Shown here piece by piece: positions 1 through 7,849 of a stretch of 64,000 bases of DNA. The notes below the pieces were generated by a model. That model was not told the DNA's origin, made no database searches, and saw only the letters and a list, made by a program, of their open reading frames with translations. Source of the DNA: GCA-2733415 sp964276095. Lineage in GTDB: Bacteria; Bacteroidota; Bacteroidia; Flavobacteriales; Flavobacteriaceae. Position 1 is the stretch's first letter; every line of letters begins with the position of its first letter. The stretch lies in contig CAXYDR010000001.1 in NCBI GenBank assembly GCA_964276095.1, forward strand, positions 1,240,001 through 1,304,000, in the 5' to 3' direction. The translations under genes and the position numbers were made by a program.

Positions 1-560
1 GAAAACATGGTGGGGCATTTGAAAACAATATTACCATTGATTTAAATCATATTGCTACTCAAATAAATAGTACTAAAAGTGATATAAAAGAACAACTTCT
101 AAGCATTGAAAAAAATAACATCATTGATTTAAAACTGTTTGATTCTGATATTAACATCACGTTACTAGAACCTAGAGAAGACGACAGAACTATTAGTAGA
201 GTCACTAAACATTTAAAACAGCAAAACGATTTAAAAAGAGCCCAATTAAACGCAGTTACTAACTACATTGAAACTACAGACACTTGTAAAGAAGTCTTAC
301 TCTTAAATTATTTTGGAGAAAAATCTGACACTACCTGTGGAGTCTGTTCCTATTGCATTGCTTCAAAACTGTCTGAAAGAGAACAAAATTCAAATTTAGA
401 GCATCGAATTATTCAAGCTGTACAAACCAATTCTTTGAGTTCAAAAGAATTGCAAGAAAAATTAAGCTGTTCACAAGAAGAACTTACTAAAACATTACGA
501 TTGTTACTGGATGTATCTAAAATAACTATGTTAGCTAATCAAAAATTTAAAGCTAATTAA
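1..560 (+). CDS. recQ: ATP-dependent DNA helicase RecQ, C-terminal part
   Basis: Open at the left edge; the frame starts at base 3 and stops at 558-560. The visible 185 residues are the RecQ C-terminal region. A zinc-binding cysteine cluster is seen, with a Cys in DTCKEVLLLNYFGE followed by CGVCSYC, the usual arrangement after the second RecA-like domain. A winged-helix-like segment leads into it. RecQ is a 3'-5' helicase acting in recombination and repair. The short tail after the zinc cluster looks like the shorter of the flavobacterial RecQ paralogues. The helicase motifs lie outside the window, so the call rests on the zinc cluster and its flanks. Confidence 0.88.
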   Translation, partial: KHGGAFENNITIDLNHIATQINSTKSDIKEQLLSIEKNNIIDLKLFDSDINITLLEPREDDRTISRVTKHLKQQNDLKRAQLNAVTNYIETTDTCKEVLLLNYFGEKSDTTCGVCSYCIASKLSEREQNSNLEHRIIQAVQTNSLSSKELQEKLSCSQEELTKTLRLLLDVSKITMLANQKFKAN

Positions 561-561
561 T

Positions 562-939
562 TTATGTTTTTTCCATATATTCCTGCCAATCAATAATTAA
601 GTATTTCTTTTTAGCTGATTCTTTTATTGACAAAAATCCATATTCATAACAAAACAGATACACATCATTAGTGCTATTTTTCCAATAATTTGTGAAATAA
701 TTTGGATCAAAACCTTTATCTAATAACTCCGATTTCAATATGGTAGTTTTCCCCGCTTTATGAAAATGCTGTAATACACTTCTGTTTCTTTTTAACTGTT
801 CATCTACTATATGAAATCTAGTGCGATTCTTCTTTTTATTTTTTAAATAATGAAATGACGTTTTACAATAAGACGAACAAAACAGCTTATCTATCCTTCC
901 TTCTATTATTTTATTACAAGACAAACATAATCGTTCCAT
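562..939 (-). CDS. Zinc-ribbon protein of unknown function
   Basis: 125 residues. The N-terminus has CLSCNK and CSSYC, a Cys4 zinc ribbon, followed by a Lys/Arg-rich stretch (KNKKKNRTRF) that could touch nucleic acid. The C-terminal half is a small unassigned domain. It converges tail to tail with recQ, with the stop codons almost touching. It is divergent from the recombinase gene, and the 20-bp inverted repeat at 944-1003 lies between them. I know no function for this family; it looks like a chromosomal gene rather than array cargo because no attC flanks it. Confidence 0.7.
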   Translation of the reverse strand: MERLCLSCNKIIEGRIDKLFCSSYCKTSFHYLKNKKKNRTRFHIVDEQLKRNRSVLQHFHKAGKTTILKSELLDKGFDPNYFTNYWKNSTNDVYLFCYEYGFLSIKESAKKKYLIIDWQEYMEKT

Positions 940-943
940 AGTC

Positions 944-1003
944 GTATAATTAATATTAAACGTGTTTTTATACGTATAAAGATACGTTTAATATTAATTA
1001 TAC
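944..1003. promoter_or_regulatory. Large inverted repeat in the divergent promoter region of the recombinase
   Basis: A perfect 20-bp inverted repeat, arms 944-963 and 984-1003. The 20-bp spacer contains the palindrome TATACGTATA (969-978). Both arms contain the TTAAACGT/ACGTTTAA motif, which resembles the (T)AAACGTT end of the attC sites and the palindrome of the attI-like site. It lies 30 bp upstream of the recombinase start. Possible roles are an operator bound by the recombinase or a repressor, or a second recombination site. Confidence 0.65.
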
Positions 1004-1032
1004 TTTTTCATTTACTTATATTAACACTAATT

Positions 1033-2169
1033 ATGAAGCACTTAGATTTACATATTAGTTTAAAACACCTGTTAATTGATCAAATAAAGATGATAGGGCT
1101 GGTTTTTCCGCCAAATAAAGTTCTTCAAAAGCTTATGAAGACCTTACCCTCAATTAAATGGAGTAAGGAGTATAATATGGTATATGTCATAAATAACAAA
1201 GAAAATCTAACTCATATATTTGATACCTTTAGAGGTATAGCTTGGGTGGACACAAGACTTTTTTTTACAGACAAACCTCAAAAAGAAAATCAAGAATTAA
1301 ACATTGATTATTTTAGAAAAAGGAAATTAGATAATAATTATAGAGCTTGCCCTGAATCCTATTTCTTGAAGTTAGAACTTAAACGGTATGCATACAACAC
1401 AGCCAAAACGTATATTTCATTATTTGAAAAATTCATTAATAGGTTTTATAATATTCCTTTAAATGAATTAACAGAAAACGAAATAAGGCAGTATTTAAAG
1501 GAGCTTAATGATCAAAATAAATCAAACTCTTATATACATCAAGCAGTAAATAGTATTAAATTTTACTTTGAAATTGTATTAGGAATGCCTAATCGATTTT
1601 ACGAAATAGAACGCCCAAGACCACAAAGTAGACTGCCAAAAGTATTAAGTGTAGAAGAAATTACTATTTTAATTAATAGTACAAATAATATTAAACACAA
1701 ATGTATTGTATCACTCCTCTACTCTGCAGGTTTACGCCGGTCGGAATTATTAAACTTAAAACTGACTGATATAGATTCTGACAGAATGTTGATACACGTA
1801 ATAAATGCGAAGGGAAATAAAGATAGATACACCATTTTATCTGAAACCACACTAACAGATTTAAGAGTCTATTTTAAGGAGTGGCAACCTAAAACATATT
1901 TATTTGAAGGACCTATAGGGCATCAATATTCGCCAAGTAGTGTTTTGAAAATTGTAAATAGAGCAGGAGAAAAAGCAAATATAAAAAAGAGAGTAACTCC
2001 GCACATGTTACGACATAGCTTTGCTACACATTTATTAGAAAACAACACTGACTTAAGATATATACAATCCTTACTTGGACACAGCAGCAGTACAACAACA
2101 GAAATATACACCCAGGTTGCTACTAAGTATTTGCAAATCGTAAAAAGTCCACTAGATTTAATACCTTAG
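1033..2169 (+). CDS. Tyrosine recombinase of the cassette array (Xer-like, lacks the IntI insertion)
   Basis: 378 residues. Residues about 100-190 form the SAM-like core-binding domain and 200-378 the catalytic domain. Catalytic residues are visible: R235 in SAGLRRSE, K260 in AKGNKDR, H324 and R327 in TPHMLRHSFATH, H350 in GHSSS, and nucleophile Y359. K260 to H324 spans 64 residues, close to XerD (about 72) and far from IntI1 (about 106), so the IntI-specific insertion is missing. The C-terminal KSPLD does resemble the end of IntI1. Residues 1-95 are an extra N-terminal domain absent from XerC/D. Its position beside the first cassette makes it the likely enzyme for cassette insertion and excision. 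It is transcribed toward the cassettes, opposite to the usual integron layout. It could also be a general Bacteroidota XerD-like integrase recruited here. Confidence 0.9.
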   Translation: MKHLDLHISLKHLLIDQIKMIGLVFPPNKVLQKLMKTLPSIKWSKEYNMVYVINNKENLTHIFDTFRGIAWVDTRLFFTDKPQKENQELNIDYFRKRKLDNNYRACPESYFLKLELKRYAYNTAKTYISLFEKFINRFYNIPLNELTENEIRQYLKELNDQNKSNSYIHQAVNSIKFYFEIVLGMPNRFYEIERPRPQSRLPKVLSVEEITILINSTNNIKHKCIVSLLYSAGLRRSELLNLKLTDIDSDRMLIHVINAKGNKDRYTILSETTLTDLRVYFKEWQPKTYLFEGPIGHQYSPSSVLKIVNRAGEKANIKKRVTPHMLRHSFATHLLENNTDLRYIQSLLGHSSSTTTEIYTQVATKYLQIVKSPLDLIP

Positions 2170-2179
2170 CATATAATAG

Positions 2180-2217
2180 ATATAAACGTAATTACGTTTA
2201 TATAATTGTTAGGCAAC
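2180..2217 (+). other. attI-like primary recombination site
   Basis: Immediately after the recombinase gene, 2180-2203 is a perfect 24-bp palindrome centred on GTAATTAC with TATAAACGT half-sites. It is followed by ATAATT and the crossover triplet GTT at 2208. The first cassette begins GTTAGGCAAC and ends GTTGCCTAAC (3277-3286), so the boundary is fixed by the same end-complementarity seen throughout the array. The right half, TTTATATAATTGTT, resembles the end of S-type attC sites, TTTATATAAACGTT. Confidence 0.75.
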
Positions 2218-2243
2218 ATTTGACAAAACTCTAGAACAAAACA

Positions 2244-3272
2244 ATGAATTCAGTAAAAGATTTAATTTATTTCGATTATGACAAAGCAAAATCACTTAAT
2301 AGTCAGTTGAGTGGTGGAATTGTCAGCGAAATAACTAGAGCAATCGAAGAGCAAGGCGGACTGCAATCTGAATTTGGCTTTGATATTAAATTATTAAAAG
2401 CAAAAGTTGGAGCAACAGCAGACGAGAAAACAATAAAAACTGAAAGAATAGAGCTCTATCACGAATTATTGAATGAGGTAGAAAACAAATTGACCGATAA
2501 AAAAGTATTAAAAGACTTAAATCAAGCTTTGACTACTGATGGAAAAAGTTTTAATGACTTTTTAGGAAATGTACCGAAATACACATATGTAAAAGCTACA
2601 GGTTGGAGTTCTTTTGAAGATTATGGGAGATTTAAAAATATAATGTCAAATTTCAATGATGTTCAAAGATTAATCTATGCTTCTGCATTAGAAAACAATC
2701 CAGAAATTATTGCTCAAAAAAAGCAAATAAGCGAACTGAAACGGTCATTAAAAAAATCTCAAAATCATAAGGAATTAAATAGACTTAAAGCGGCTGAAAA
2801 AAACTTTGATAAAATAATTGAGGAACAGTCAGAGGCACAATTACTAGATGAAACATTTGTGGAAAGAGTAAAAATTTTCCTTGACACATTTTCACCAAAC
2901 CGACTAAATTTTAGACTTGCACCTTTTGATGATTTTTCTGAATTTCAAATCTTGGCGAATTTAAAAAGTCAATATTTGGTAAATGGAGATTTTGAGAATG
3001 TCATTTATACTTACGGAAGTAGACCAAATATTAAATTGTCAATTTTCGGAGTGGTAACTTCTTGTCCGCAAGAAAATGATGTTCGAGTTGACTTAAATGA
3101 GGAATATCTCGCTTTTGATGAAAATGAGTTAACGGAGGAAGCTGTTTATGATAAAGCTTTTAGAAATATGTTTGCATCATTTGAGAATTTTGAAAAATTC
3201 TTTTTTGTACCAAGTTTTCCGAAAATAGCGATAAGTCCAATTGGAATTTACAGAGAAGTAATAATGGAATAA
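2244..3272 (+). CDS. Cassette 1 protein, DUF6414-like
   Basis: 342 residues, no signal peptide. The N-terminus (LIYFDYDKAKSLNSQLSGG) resembles proteins of the DUF6414 type, which begin with a short strand and an NS.L.Q.GG motif; this assignment is from memory and tentative. A charged coiled-coil segment occupies roughly residues 150-205 (KKQISELKRSLKKSQNHKEL). It is the most recently inserted cassette if insertion occurs at attI, and therefore the best placed to be transcribed with the recombinase. Function is unknown. Confidence 0.75.
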   Translation: MNSVKDLIYFDYDKAKSLNSQLSGGIVSEITRAIEEQGGLQSEFGFDIKLLKAKVGATADEKTIKTERIELYHELLNEVENKLTDKKVLKDLNQALTTDGKSFNDFLGNVPKYTYVKATGWSSFEDYGRFKNIMSNFNDVQRLIYASALENNPEIIAQKKQISELKRSLKKSQNHKELNRLKAAEKNFDKIIEEQSEAQLLDETFVERVKIFLDTFSPNRLNFRLAPFDDFSEFQILANLKSQYLVNGDFENVIYTYGSRPNIKLSIFGVVTSCPQENDVRVDLNEEYLAFDENELTEEAVYDKAFRNMFASFENFEKFFFVPSFPKIAISPIGIYREVIME

Positions 3273-3283
3273 AAACGTTGCCT

Positions 3284-3408
3284 AACAATGTATAACCGCA
3301 ATTACGGCGGATTCGACTACGTCCGAATCCACTCGGAATTGCTAAAGTCAGTGTCAAACCGAAAATTAACGCATATTAACCCGTAACTGACGGTTATACG
3401 AGACCGTT
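3284..3408 (+). repeat. attC 1, D type
   Basis: 125 bp. The arms TATAACCGCAATTACGG and CCGTAACTGACGGTTATA pair imperfectly. The terminus of cassette 1 (GTTGCCTAAC) is a perfect reverse complement of its start (GTTAGGCAAC). Confidence 0.85.
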
Positions 3409-3424
3409 GGCAACCATTGAAAAT

Positions 3425-3892
3425 ATGACAGAAGAAATTGAAATCGTAACGGAAGGAGAGGCTAAAGATTTAATTCTCGAATATGCTTTAAAAATGGACG
3501 GTAAAACTATTACAGCCCACGAAATCCATAAAGAAGTTCTACCTGATGTTTCTTCTGAAGAAGTTGAGTTTTTATTTAGAAAAATACAAAACACTTCTGA
3601 CCAAGTTGCTGATGTAAGAATTAGTGAACATGCTTGTTTAATTATCTCAACTGGAATTACTAAAAAATTTATTGAACAAGGTGGATTCTCTCAGTCAGAA
3701 AAAGAATCAAATGAATTAAAAAGTAAGCAAGCAGAAAGAGAACAAATTGAATTTGAAAAAGCTAAAATCGATTTAGAATTAGCAAAAAAAATGCTAAAAG
3801 AATATCCTAAAACAAAATGGTTTGCAAGAATTGCTTTCTTCATTGCTTTAGCTTTAGGTCTTTTAGAGTTGGTTAAATTCATTAAAGGATAA
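3425..3892 (+). CDS. Cassette 2 protein, coiled coil with C-terminal membrane anchor
   Basis: 155 residues from ATG 3425. An in-frame TTG at 3407 lies inside the recombination triplet and is not used here. The N-terminal part is a compact domain of about 90 residues. A Glu/Lys-rich coiled coil follows (ESNELKSKQAEREQIEFEKA), and one transmembrane helix near residues 133-152 ends four residues before the C-terminus, as in a tail-anchored protein. The bulk should face the cytoplasm. No function recognised. Confidence 0.75.
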   Translation: MTEEIEIVTEGEAKDLILEYALKMDGKTITAHEIHKEVLPDVSSEEVEFLFRKIQNTSDQVADVRISEHACLIISTGITKKFIEQGGFSQSEKESNELKSKQAEREQIEFEKAKIDLELAKKMLKEYPKTKWFARIAFFIALALGLLELVKFIKG

Positions 3893-3952
3893 ATATTTTT
3901 ATTTCTTTATATTCAGATTTAAAATTTGACTATCAAATAAAAAACGTTTGCC

Positions 3953-4143
3953 AACAACACCTATAAATAATACGGGTTTTGGTGTGTAAAATTGAAAGCT
4001 TGTGTATATTTACAATCATCGCCAAATCTTTTAATTTGGCTTTTTTAAAACGACAAAATTAAAATCAAAACAAAAAGCTTATGGCTTGTGTCGATACGAA
4101 AATCCGCGGATTTTCTGCCCCGTAAAATTCATAGCTAAACGTT
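3953..4143 (+). repeat. attC 2, L1 type
   Basis: 191 bp. It contains the central palindrome AAAATCCGCGGATTTT and the GCCAAAT/ATTTGGC hairpin followed by a T run. Cassette 2 ends pair over GTTGGCAA/TTGCCAAC. Confidence 0.95.
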
Positions 4144-4159
4144 ACCATTAATTACAAAA

Positions 4160-4196
4160 AAAACCAATACTACTTTTCCACAGTAATATTGGTTTT
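4160..4196 (-). terminator. Intrinsic terminator of the minus-strand operon in cassette 3
   Basis: Stem AAAACCAATACTACT / AGTAATATTGGTTTT with one mismatch. It lies 54 bp downstream of the Lcl-domain gene stop, and on the minus strand the hairpin runs into a T-rich tract. Confidence 0.7.
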
Positions 4197-4249
4197 ATAT
4201 TTTTAAACCGGGTTGCAAACGCGACTTTTATTTTTAAATTGTTAAATAA

Positions 4250-5221
4250 TTAAAAAGCTCGAACTGCACGCACGCTAATGATTGTGTAGTTCTCATTGAC
4301 GTTGCCCTGACCACCAACGTTGAAATCCTGGTACCACGCATTAGTGATATCGTACTCATTAGAACTCCAGTAGTAACTACTATAAATAGCACCTCCGTTA
4401 GCCGTTGCTGTAGCTTCTATAACTGCTTTATTTAGGTACATTTGGTTTAATTCATACTTACTTGGTAAATACCAATCGCCATAGGTTATACTTGATTCTG
4501 TTATTTGTAATTCATTACAAATACGAGCGGCATAAGTAACAGTATCATCTCCTATAGCAACATGAGCGGCAATAATAATACTTGTGTTTGCTTTTCCTGC
4601 ATAAATCCCATCTCCTTTAGCTTGTGTATGCCCATACGTTCCTGCATACCATCGTATTCCATAACTTTGGTCTTGTTTAGCACAAACTAAACCATGTTGG
4701 CCAGTTTCGTCTACCCAAAATACAATACCACCTTTTGCAAAATCTCCTACAGCGTAAGTTGTGACAGTAGGTATTGTAGGTTGGTTTGTTAGGTCGTTAT
4801 AATCACCACTAAAAGTGTTATCTGCTGTTTTAGCATGTAGCGCATAAGGCACACTTAATAACTGGCTCGTGCCTGTAATGGTGTAACTACTCCCTCCTGT
4901 TGGGTCGGTTTCTGTTTTTATAAAGTAGCTATCTGCAGACCAATCTATAGTCGTGAAATCGCCACTTACAACAGTTCCTGTTCCTATTTTTAAAGTTACT
5001 AATCCGTTAACATTGGTGGTTGGAGTTTGGGTTTCTACATAAACAGCTGTTCCTGATACTGTAGTTTGCAAAATGCTAATTTGCATACCTACTGCTTGAT
5101 TGGCTACTAAAGCATCACTACCGTCTCTTACAACAGCTTGATAACTCATCTTCTCTGGTGACTGTGCAAAAGTGGTTGCAGTCATTAATAAAACTGCTAG
5201 TATTGTGTATAGTTTTTTCAT
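4250..5221 (-). CDS. Secreted Lcl/DUF1566-domain protein
   Basis: 323 residues. It has a Sec signal peptide (MKKLYTILAVLLMTATTFAQ), then a beta-rich region of about 110 residues typical of flavobacterial surface proteins (YQAVVRDG...GLVTLKIGTG). The C-terminal half resembles the Lcl/DUF1566 domain: GGIVFWVDETGQHGLVC, GIRWYAG, WYLPSKYELNQMYLNK, YYWSSNEY and a terminal VRAVRAF. Such domains occur in exported adhesin-like proteins. It is the second gene of a minus-strand pair with the T9SS protein, 12 bp downstream. The pair runs against the array, so it needs its own promoter. Cassette 52 carries the same gene order. Confidence 0.85.
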   Translation of the reverse strand: MKKLYTILAVLLMTATTFAQSPEKMSYQAVVRDGSDALVANQAVGMQISILQTTVSGTAVYVETQTPTTNVNGLVTLKIGTGTVVSGDFTTIDWSADSYFIKTETDPTGGSSYTITGTSQLLSVPYALHAKTADNTFSGDYNDLTNQPTIPTVTTYAVGDFAKGGIVFWVDETGQHGLVCAKQDQSYGIRWYAGTYGHTQAKGDGIYAGKANTSIIIAAHVAIGDDTVTYAARICNELQITESSITYGDWYLPSKYELNQMYLNKAVIEATATANGGAIYSSYYWSSNEYDITNAWYQDFNVGGQGNVNENYTIISVRAVRAF

Positions 5222-5233
5222 TTTCTTTATGGT

Positions 5234-5707
5234 TTATTTTTTAATAATTTTAAAGGTCTTTAACTCTTTATTATTTTGATTTACTTTTAGAATATACGTT
5301 CCTGACGCGAAATTTCGCATACTTATATTGGTGCTTTCTTGAGACACGAGTCCTTTTGAAATTACTCTTCCTTGTATATCGAATAAAGCAAAGGTTAAAT
5401 TCGTAAGGCTAGAATCAGTTAATGCTAGCACCACATAATCTGTTGTAGGATTAGGGTATGTAACCGCTTTTAAGTTTACAGTTGTAAGTTCCGGATTACT
5501 CAACACAAATAATTCAATACTTTGTTGAATACCCTGAGAAACTGTACCTGTTGCATCTGAATTGGCTGTATACACCAATTGTCCTACAGTATAACTGGAC
5601 GATCCGCCAGAGCCTATGGCATCGCCTCCTGAAGATGGTATGGTTTCTTGTGAATAAATAGAATGTGAAGCGCAAAGAAACACTGTTAATAGTATAGTTT
5701 TTATCAT
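5234..5707 (-). CDS. T9SS-sorted secreted protein
   Basis: 157 residues with a signal peptide (MIKTILLTVFLCASHSIYSQ). A Ser/Gly-rich segment (GGDAIGSGGSSSYTVGQLVY) and a stalk follow, and residues about 80-157 form a type A T9SS C-terminal sorting domain (VTYPNPTTDYVVLAL...FDIQGR...GTYILKVNQNNKELKTFKIIKK). It should be exported and attached to, or released from, the outer membrane by the type IX system. It is the first gene of a two-gene minus-strand operon; transcription must start in 5708-5846, which contains an A/T-rich leader. Confidence 0.87.
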   Translation of the reverse strand: MIKTILLTVFLCASHSIYSQETIPSSGGDAIGSGGSSSYTVGQLVYTANSDATGTVSQGIQQSIELFVLSNPELTTVNLKAVTYPNPTTDYVVLALTDSSLTNLTFALFDIQGRVISKGLVSQESTNISMRNFASGTYILKVNQNNKELKTFKIIKK

Positions 5708-5846
5708 GATACCTTTATTAAAATAATTAAAGTAAACTCAAAATGTCAAAAAAATGAAGTTAAATTAACTTTTGTTAATTGATAACAAACTTAATCTAAA
5801 TAAATTAACTTTATAAATTATCTCACTATTATAAAAAACTAATGGT

Positions 5847-6037
5847 AACAAAACCTATAAATAATACGGGTTTTGGTGTTTAAAATCTAAAGCTTGTGTA
5901 TATTTACAATCAACGCCAAATCTTTTAATTTGGCATTTTAAAAACGACAAAACTAAAAACAAAACTAAAAGCTTATGGCTTGTGTCGACACGAAAATCCG
6001 CGGATTTTCTGCACCGTACTATTCATAGCTAAACGTT
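5847..6037 (+). repeat. attC 3, L1 type
   Basis: 191 bp. Cassette 3 begins GTTACCATTA and ends TAATGGTAAC, a perfect 10-bp pair that delimits a 1.7-kb two-gene cassette. Confidence 0.95.
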
Positions 6038-6055
6038 GTACATAATCTAACCCAA

Positions 6056-6607
6056 ATGAGGATCCTTCTTTTATTTACACTAATGTTCTTTGGTTGCTCA
6101 AAAAAGCAGGAACTTTCTATTAAGGATAAAAGTCATTTAATAAATGTGATTGATACAATGTATGAGCTTGACCAAGCGAATAGACTTCACCTTTACCAAA
6201 TTGACTCAATATATAACTTAGACAACCTTGCTTTTATGAACCTTAAAAGACAAAAGAAAATCTTGGATTCAAGTTTTGAACAGTATAAAAAAAGTATCGA
6301 TAGTACATGGGGAATTATCAATCATTATGATAGTATAAATACAAAAAAACTTATTGCAATCACCAATGAATTTGGTTTTCCGAACAACAAAAGGCTAGGT
6401 GTTTATAAATCCAAGGCCTTTATGATTTTTGTACATTCTCCTCAAAAATTTTTCCCTGAAGTTCGTTCTTTAATTACTAAAGAATATAATTATCAAAGAA
6501 TTTCCGAATATAAAAAAGGACATATCTTTTGGCATCTAAACGGTAGAAATGGTATGCCTCCGAGGTCTGGAAAAAATGGTGAGGCAGTATGGCAAAAGCC
6601 AATGTAA
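6056..6607 (+). CDS. Cassette 4 lipoprotein of unknown function
   Basis: 183 residues. A short lipoprotein signal peptide ends in FFGC (lipobox Cys about residue 14), so it should be anchored in a membrane facing the periplasm. The mature part is helical and charged, with FGFPNNKRLG and HIFWHLNGRNGMPPR near the C-terminus. The single gene starts 19 bp after the recombination triplet. No family recognised. Confidence 0.75.
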   Translation: MRILLLFTLMFFGCSKKQELSIKDKSHLINVIDTMYELDQANRLHLYQIDSIYNLDNLAFMNLKRQKKILDSSFEQYKKSIDSTWGIINHYDSINTKKLIAITNEFGFPNNKRLGVYKSKAFMIFVHSPQKFFPEVRSLITKEYNYQRISEYKKGHIFWHLNGRNGMPPRSGKNGEAVWQKPM

Positions 6608-6632
6608 TTGACAAAAATTAAAAACTATGCAC

Positions 6633-6821
6633 AACAAAACCTATAAATAATACGGGTTTTGGTACTTAACCCGATACGTAAGTGTATATTTACATAGTCG
6701 CCAAATCTTTTAATTTGGCTTTTATAAAACGACAAACTAAAAACAAAACCAAAAGCTTATGGCTTGTGTCGACACGAAAATCCGCGGATTTTCTGCCCCG
6801 CACTATTCATAGCTAAACGTT
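6633..6821 (+). repeat. attC 4, L1 type
   Basis: 189 bp. Cassette 4 ends GTTGTACATA/TATGCACAAC pair with one mismatch. The inner GTGTCGACAC palindrome is intact. Confidence 0.94.
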
Positions 6822-6851
6822 GTGGTTAATCCAAAAAAACTAAGAAATCGA

Positions 6852-7646
6852 GTGAATAAAACAATATTTGAAATTACCAAAATGGACTGTCCTTCAGAGG
6901 AAAATCTGATTCGAATGAAATTGGACGGGATTTCGAGTATTGCGAATTTAGACTTTGATATTCCGAATCGAAAATTGACAGTTTTTCACAGCGGAGAAAT
7001 CGACCAAATTGAAAAGTCTGTTATCGAACTTAATTTAGGTGCAAAGAAACTCTCTACCGAACAAACCGACCGAATAGACTTTAAAGAAAATACAAACCAG
7101 AAAAAACTTCTTTGGTCAGTACTTGCAATCAACTTTGCCTTTTTCATTATCGAAATGTCAACAGGAATTATCTCAAAATCTATAGGACTTATTGCCGATA
7201 GTTTGGATATGCTTGCAGATAGTTTCGTTTACGGAATTAGCTTATTTGCGGTTGGTGGAACGCTCATAAAGAAAAAAAGGATTGCAAAGCTTGCAGGATA
7301 TTTTCAAATCACACTTGCTATTATTGGATTTGTAGAAGTTTTAAGAAGATTTTTAGGAGACGAGAAACTTCCCGATTTTTCGACTATGATTATCGTTTCT
7401 ATTTTTGCACTTATAGCAAACGGAATCTGTCTTTACATTTTACAAAAGTCAAAGAGTAAAGACGAGGCTCATATGAAAGCGAGTATGATTTTCACCTCGA
7501 ATGACGTGATTATCAATATAGGAGTTATAATCGCTGGAATTTTAGTAAATTGGTTGAATTCCAATAAACCTGATTTGATTATAGGAACAATAGTTTTTGT
7601 ATTAGTAATTCAAGGTGTATTTCGGATACTAAAATTGAGTACGTAA
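6852..7646 (+). CDS. CDF-family cation transporter with N-terminal metal-binding domain
   Basis: 264 residues from GTG 6852; an alternative GTG at 6822 touches the recombination triplet. The first about 70 residues resemble a heavy-metal-associated domain with a C-P-S-E motif (KMDCPSEENL). A cation diffusion facilitator membrane region follows, with about six helices. It has the helix II metal site ADSLDMLADSF and, in helix V, FTSNDVIINIG. It should export a divalent metal from the cytoplasm. It is the clearest physiological function among the cassettes. It starts without an ATG and shows no Shine-Dalgarno site, so translation may rely on the attC-derived leader. Confidence 0.88.
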   Translation: MNKTIFEITKMDCPSEENLIRMKLDGISSIANLDFDIPNRKLTVFHSGEIDQIEKSVIELNLGAKKLSTEQTDRIDFKENTNQKKLLWSVLAINFAFFIIEMSTGIISKSIGLIADSLDMLADSFVYGISLFAVGGTLIKKKRIAKLAGYFQITLAIIGFVEVLRRFLGDEKLPDFSTMIIVSIFALIANGICLYILQKSKSKDEAHMKASMIFTSNDVIINIGVIIAGILVNWLNSNKPDLIIGTIVFVLVIQGVFRILKLST

Positions 7647-7659
7647 AAAAACTAACCAC

Positions 7660-7849
7660 AACAAAACCTATAAATAATACGGGTTTTGGCGCTTAATCCC
7701 AAGGTTTGTGTATATTTACAATCATCGCCAAACCTTTCAATTTGGCATTTATAAAATAACAAACTAAAAACAAAACCGAGAAGCTTATGGCTCGTGACGA
7801 CACGAAAATCCGCGGATTTTCTGCCCCGTAAAATTCATAGCTAAACGTT
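7660..7849 (+). repeat. attC 5, L2 type
   Basis: 190 bp. Cassette 5 ends GTTGTGGTTA/TAACCACAAC, a perfect pair. The spacer hairpin is GCCAAACC...TTTGGC. Confidence 0.95.
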
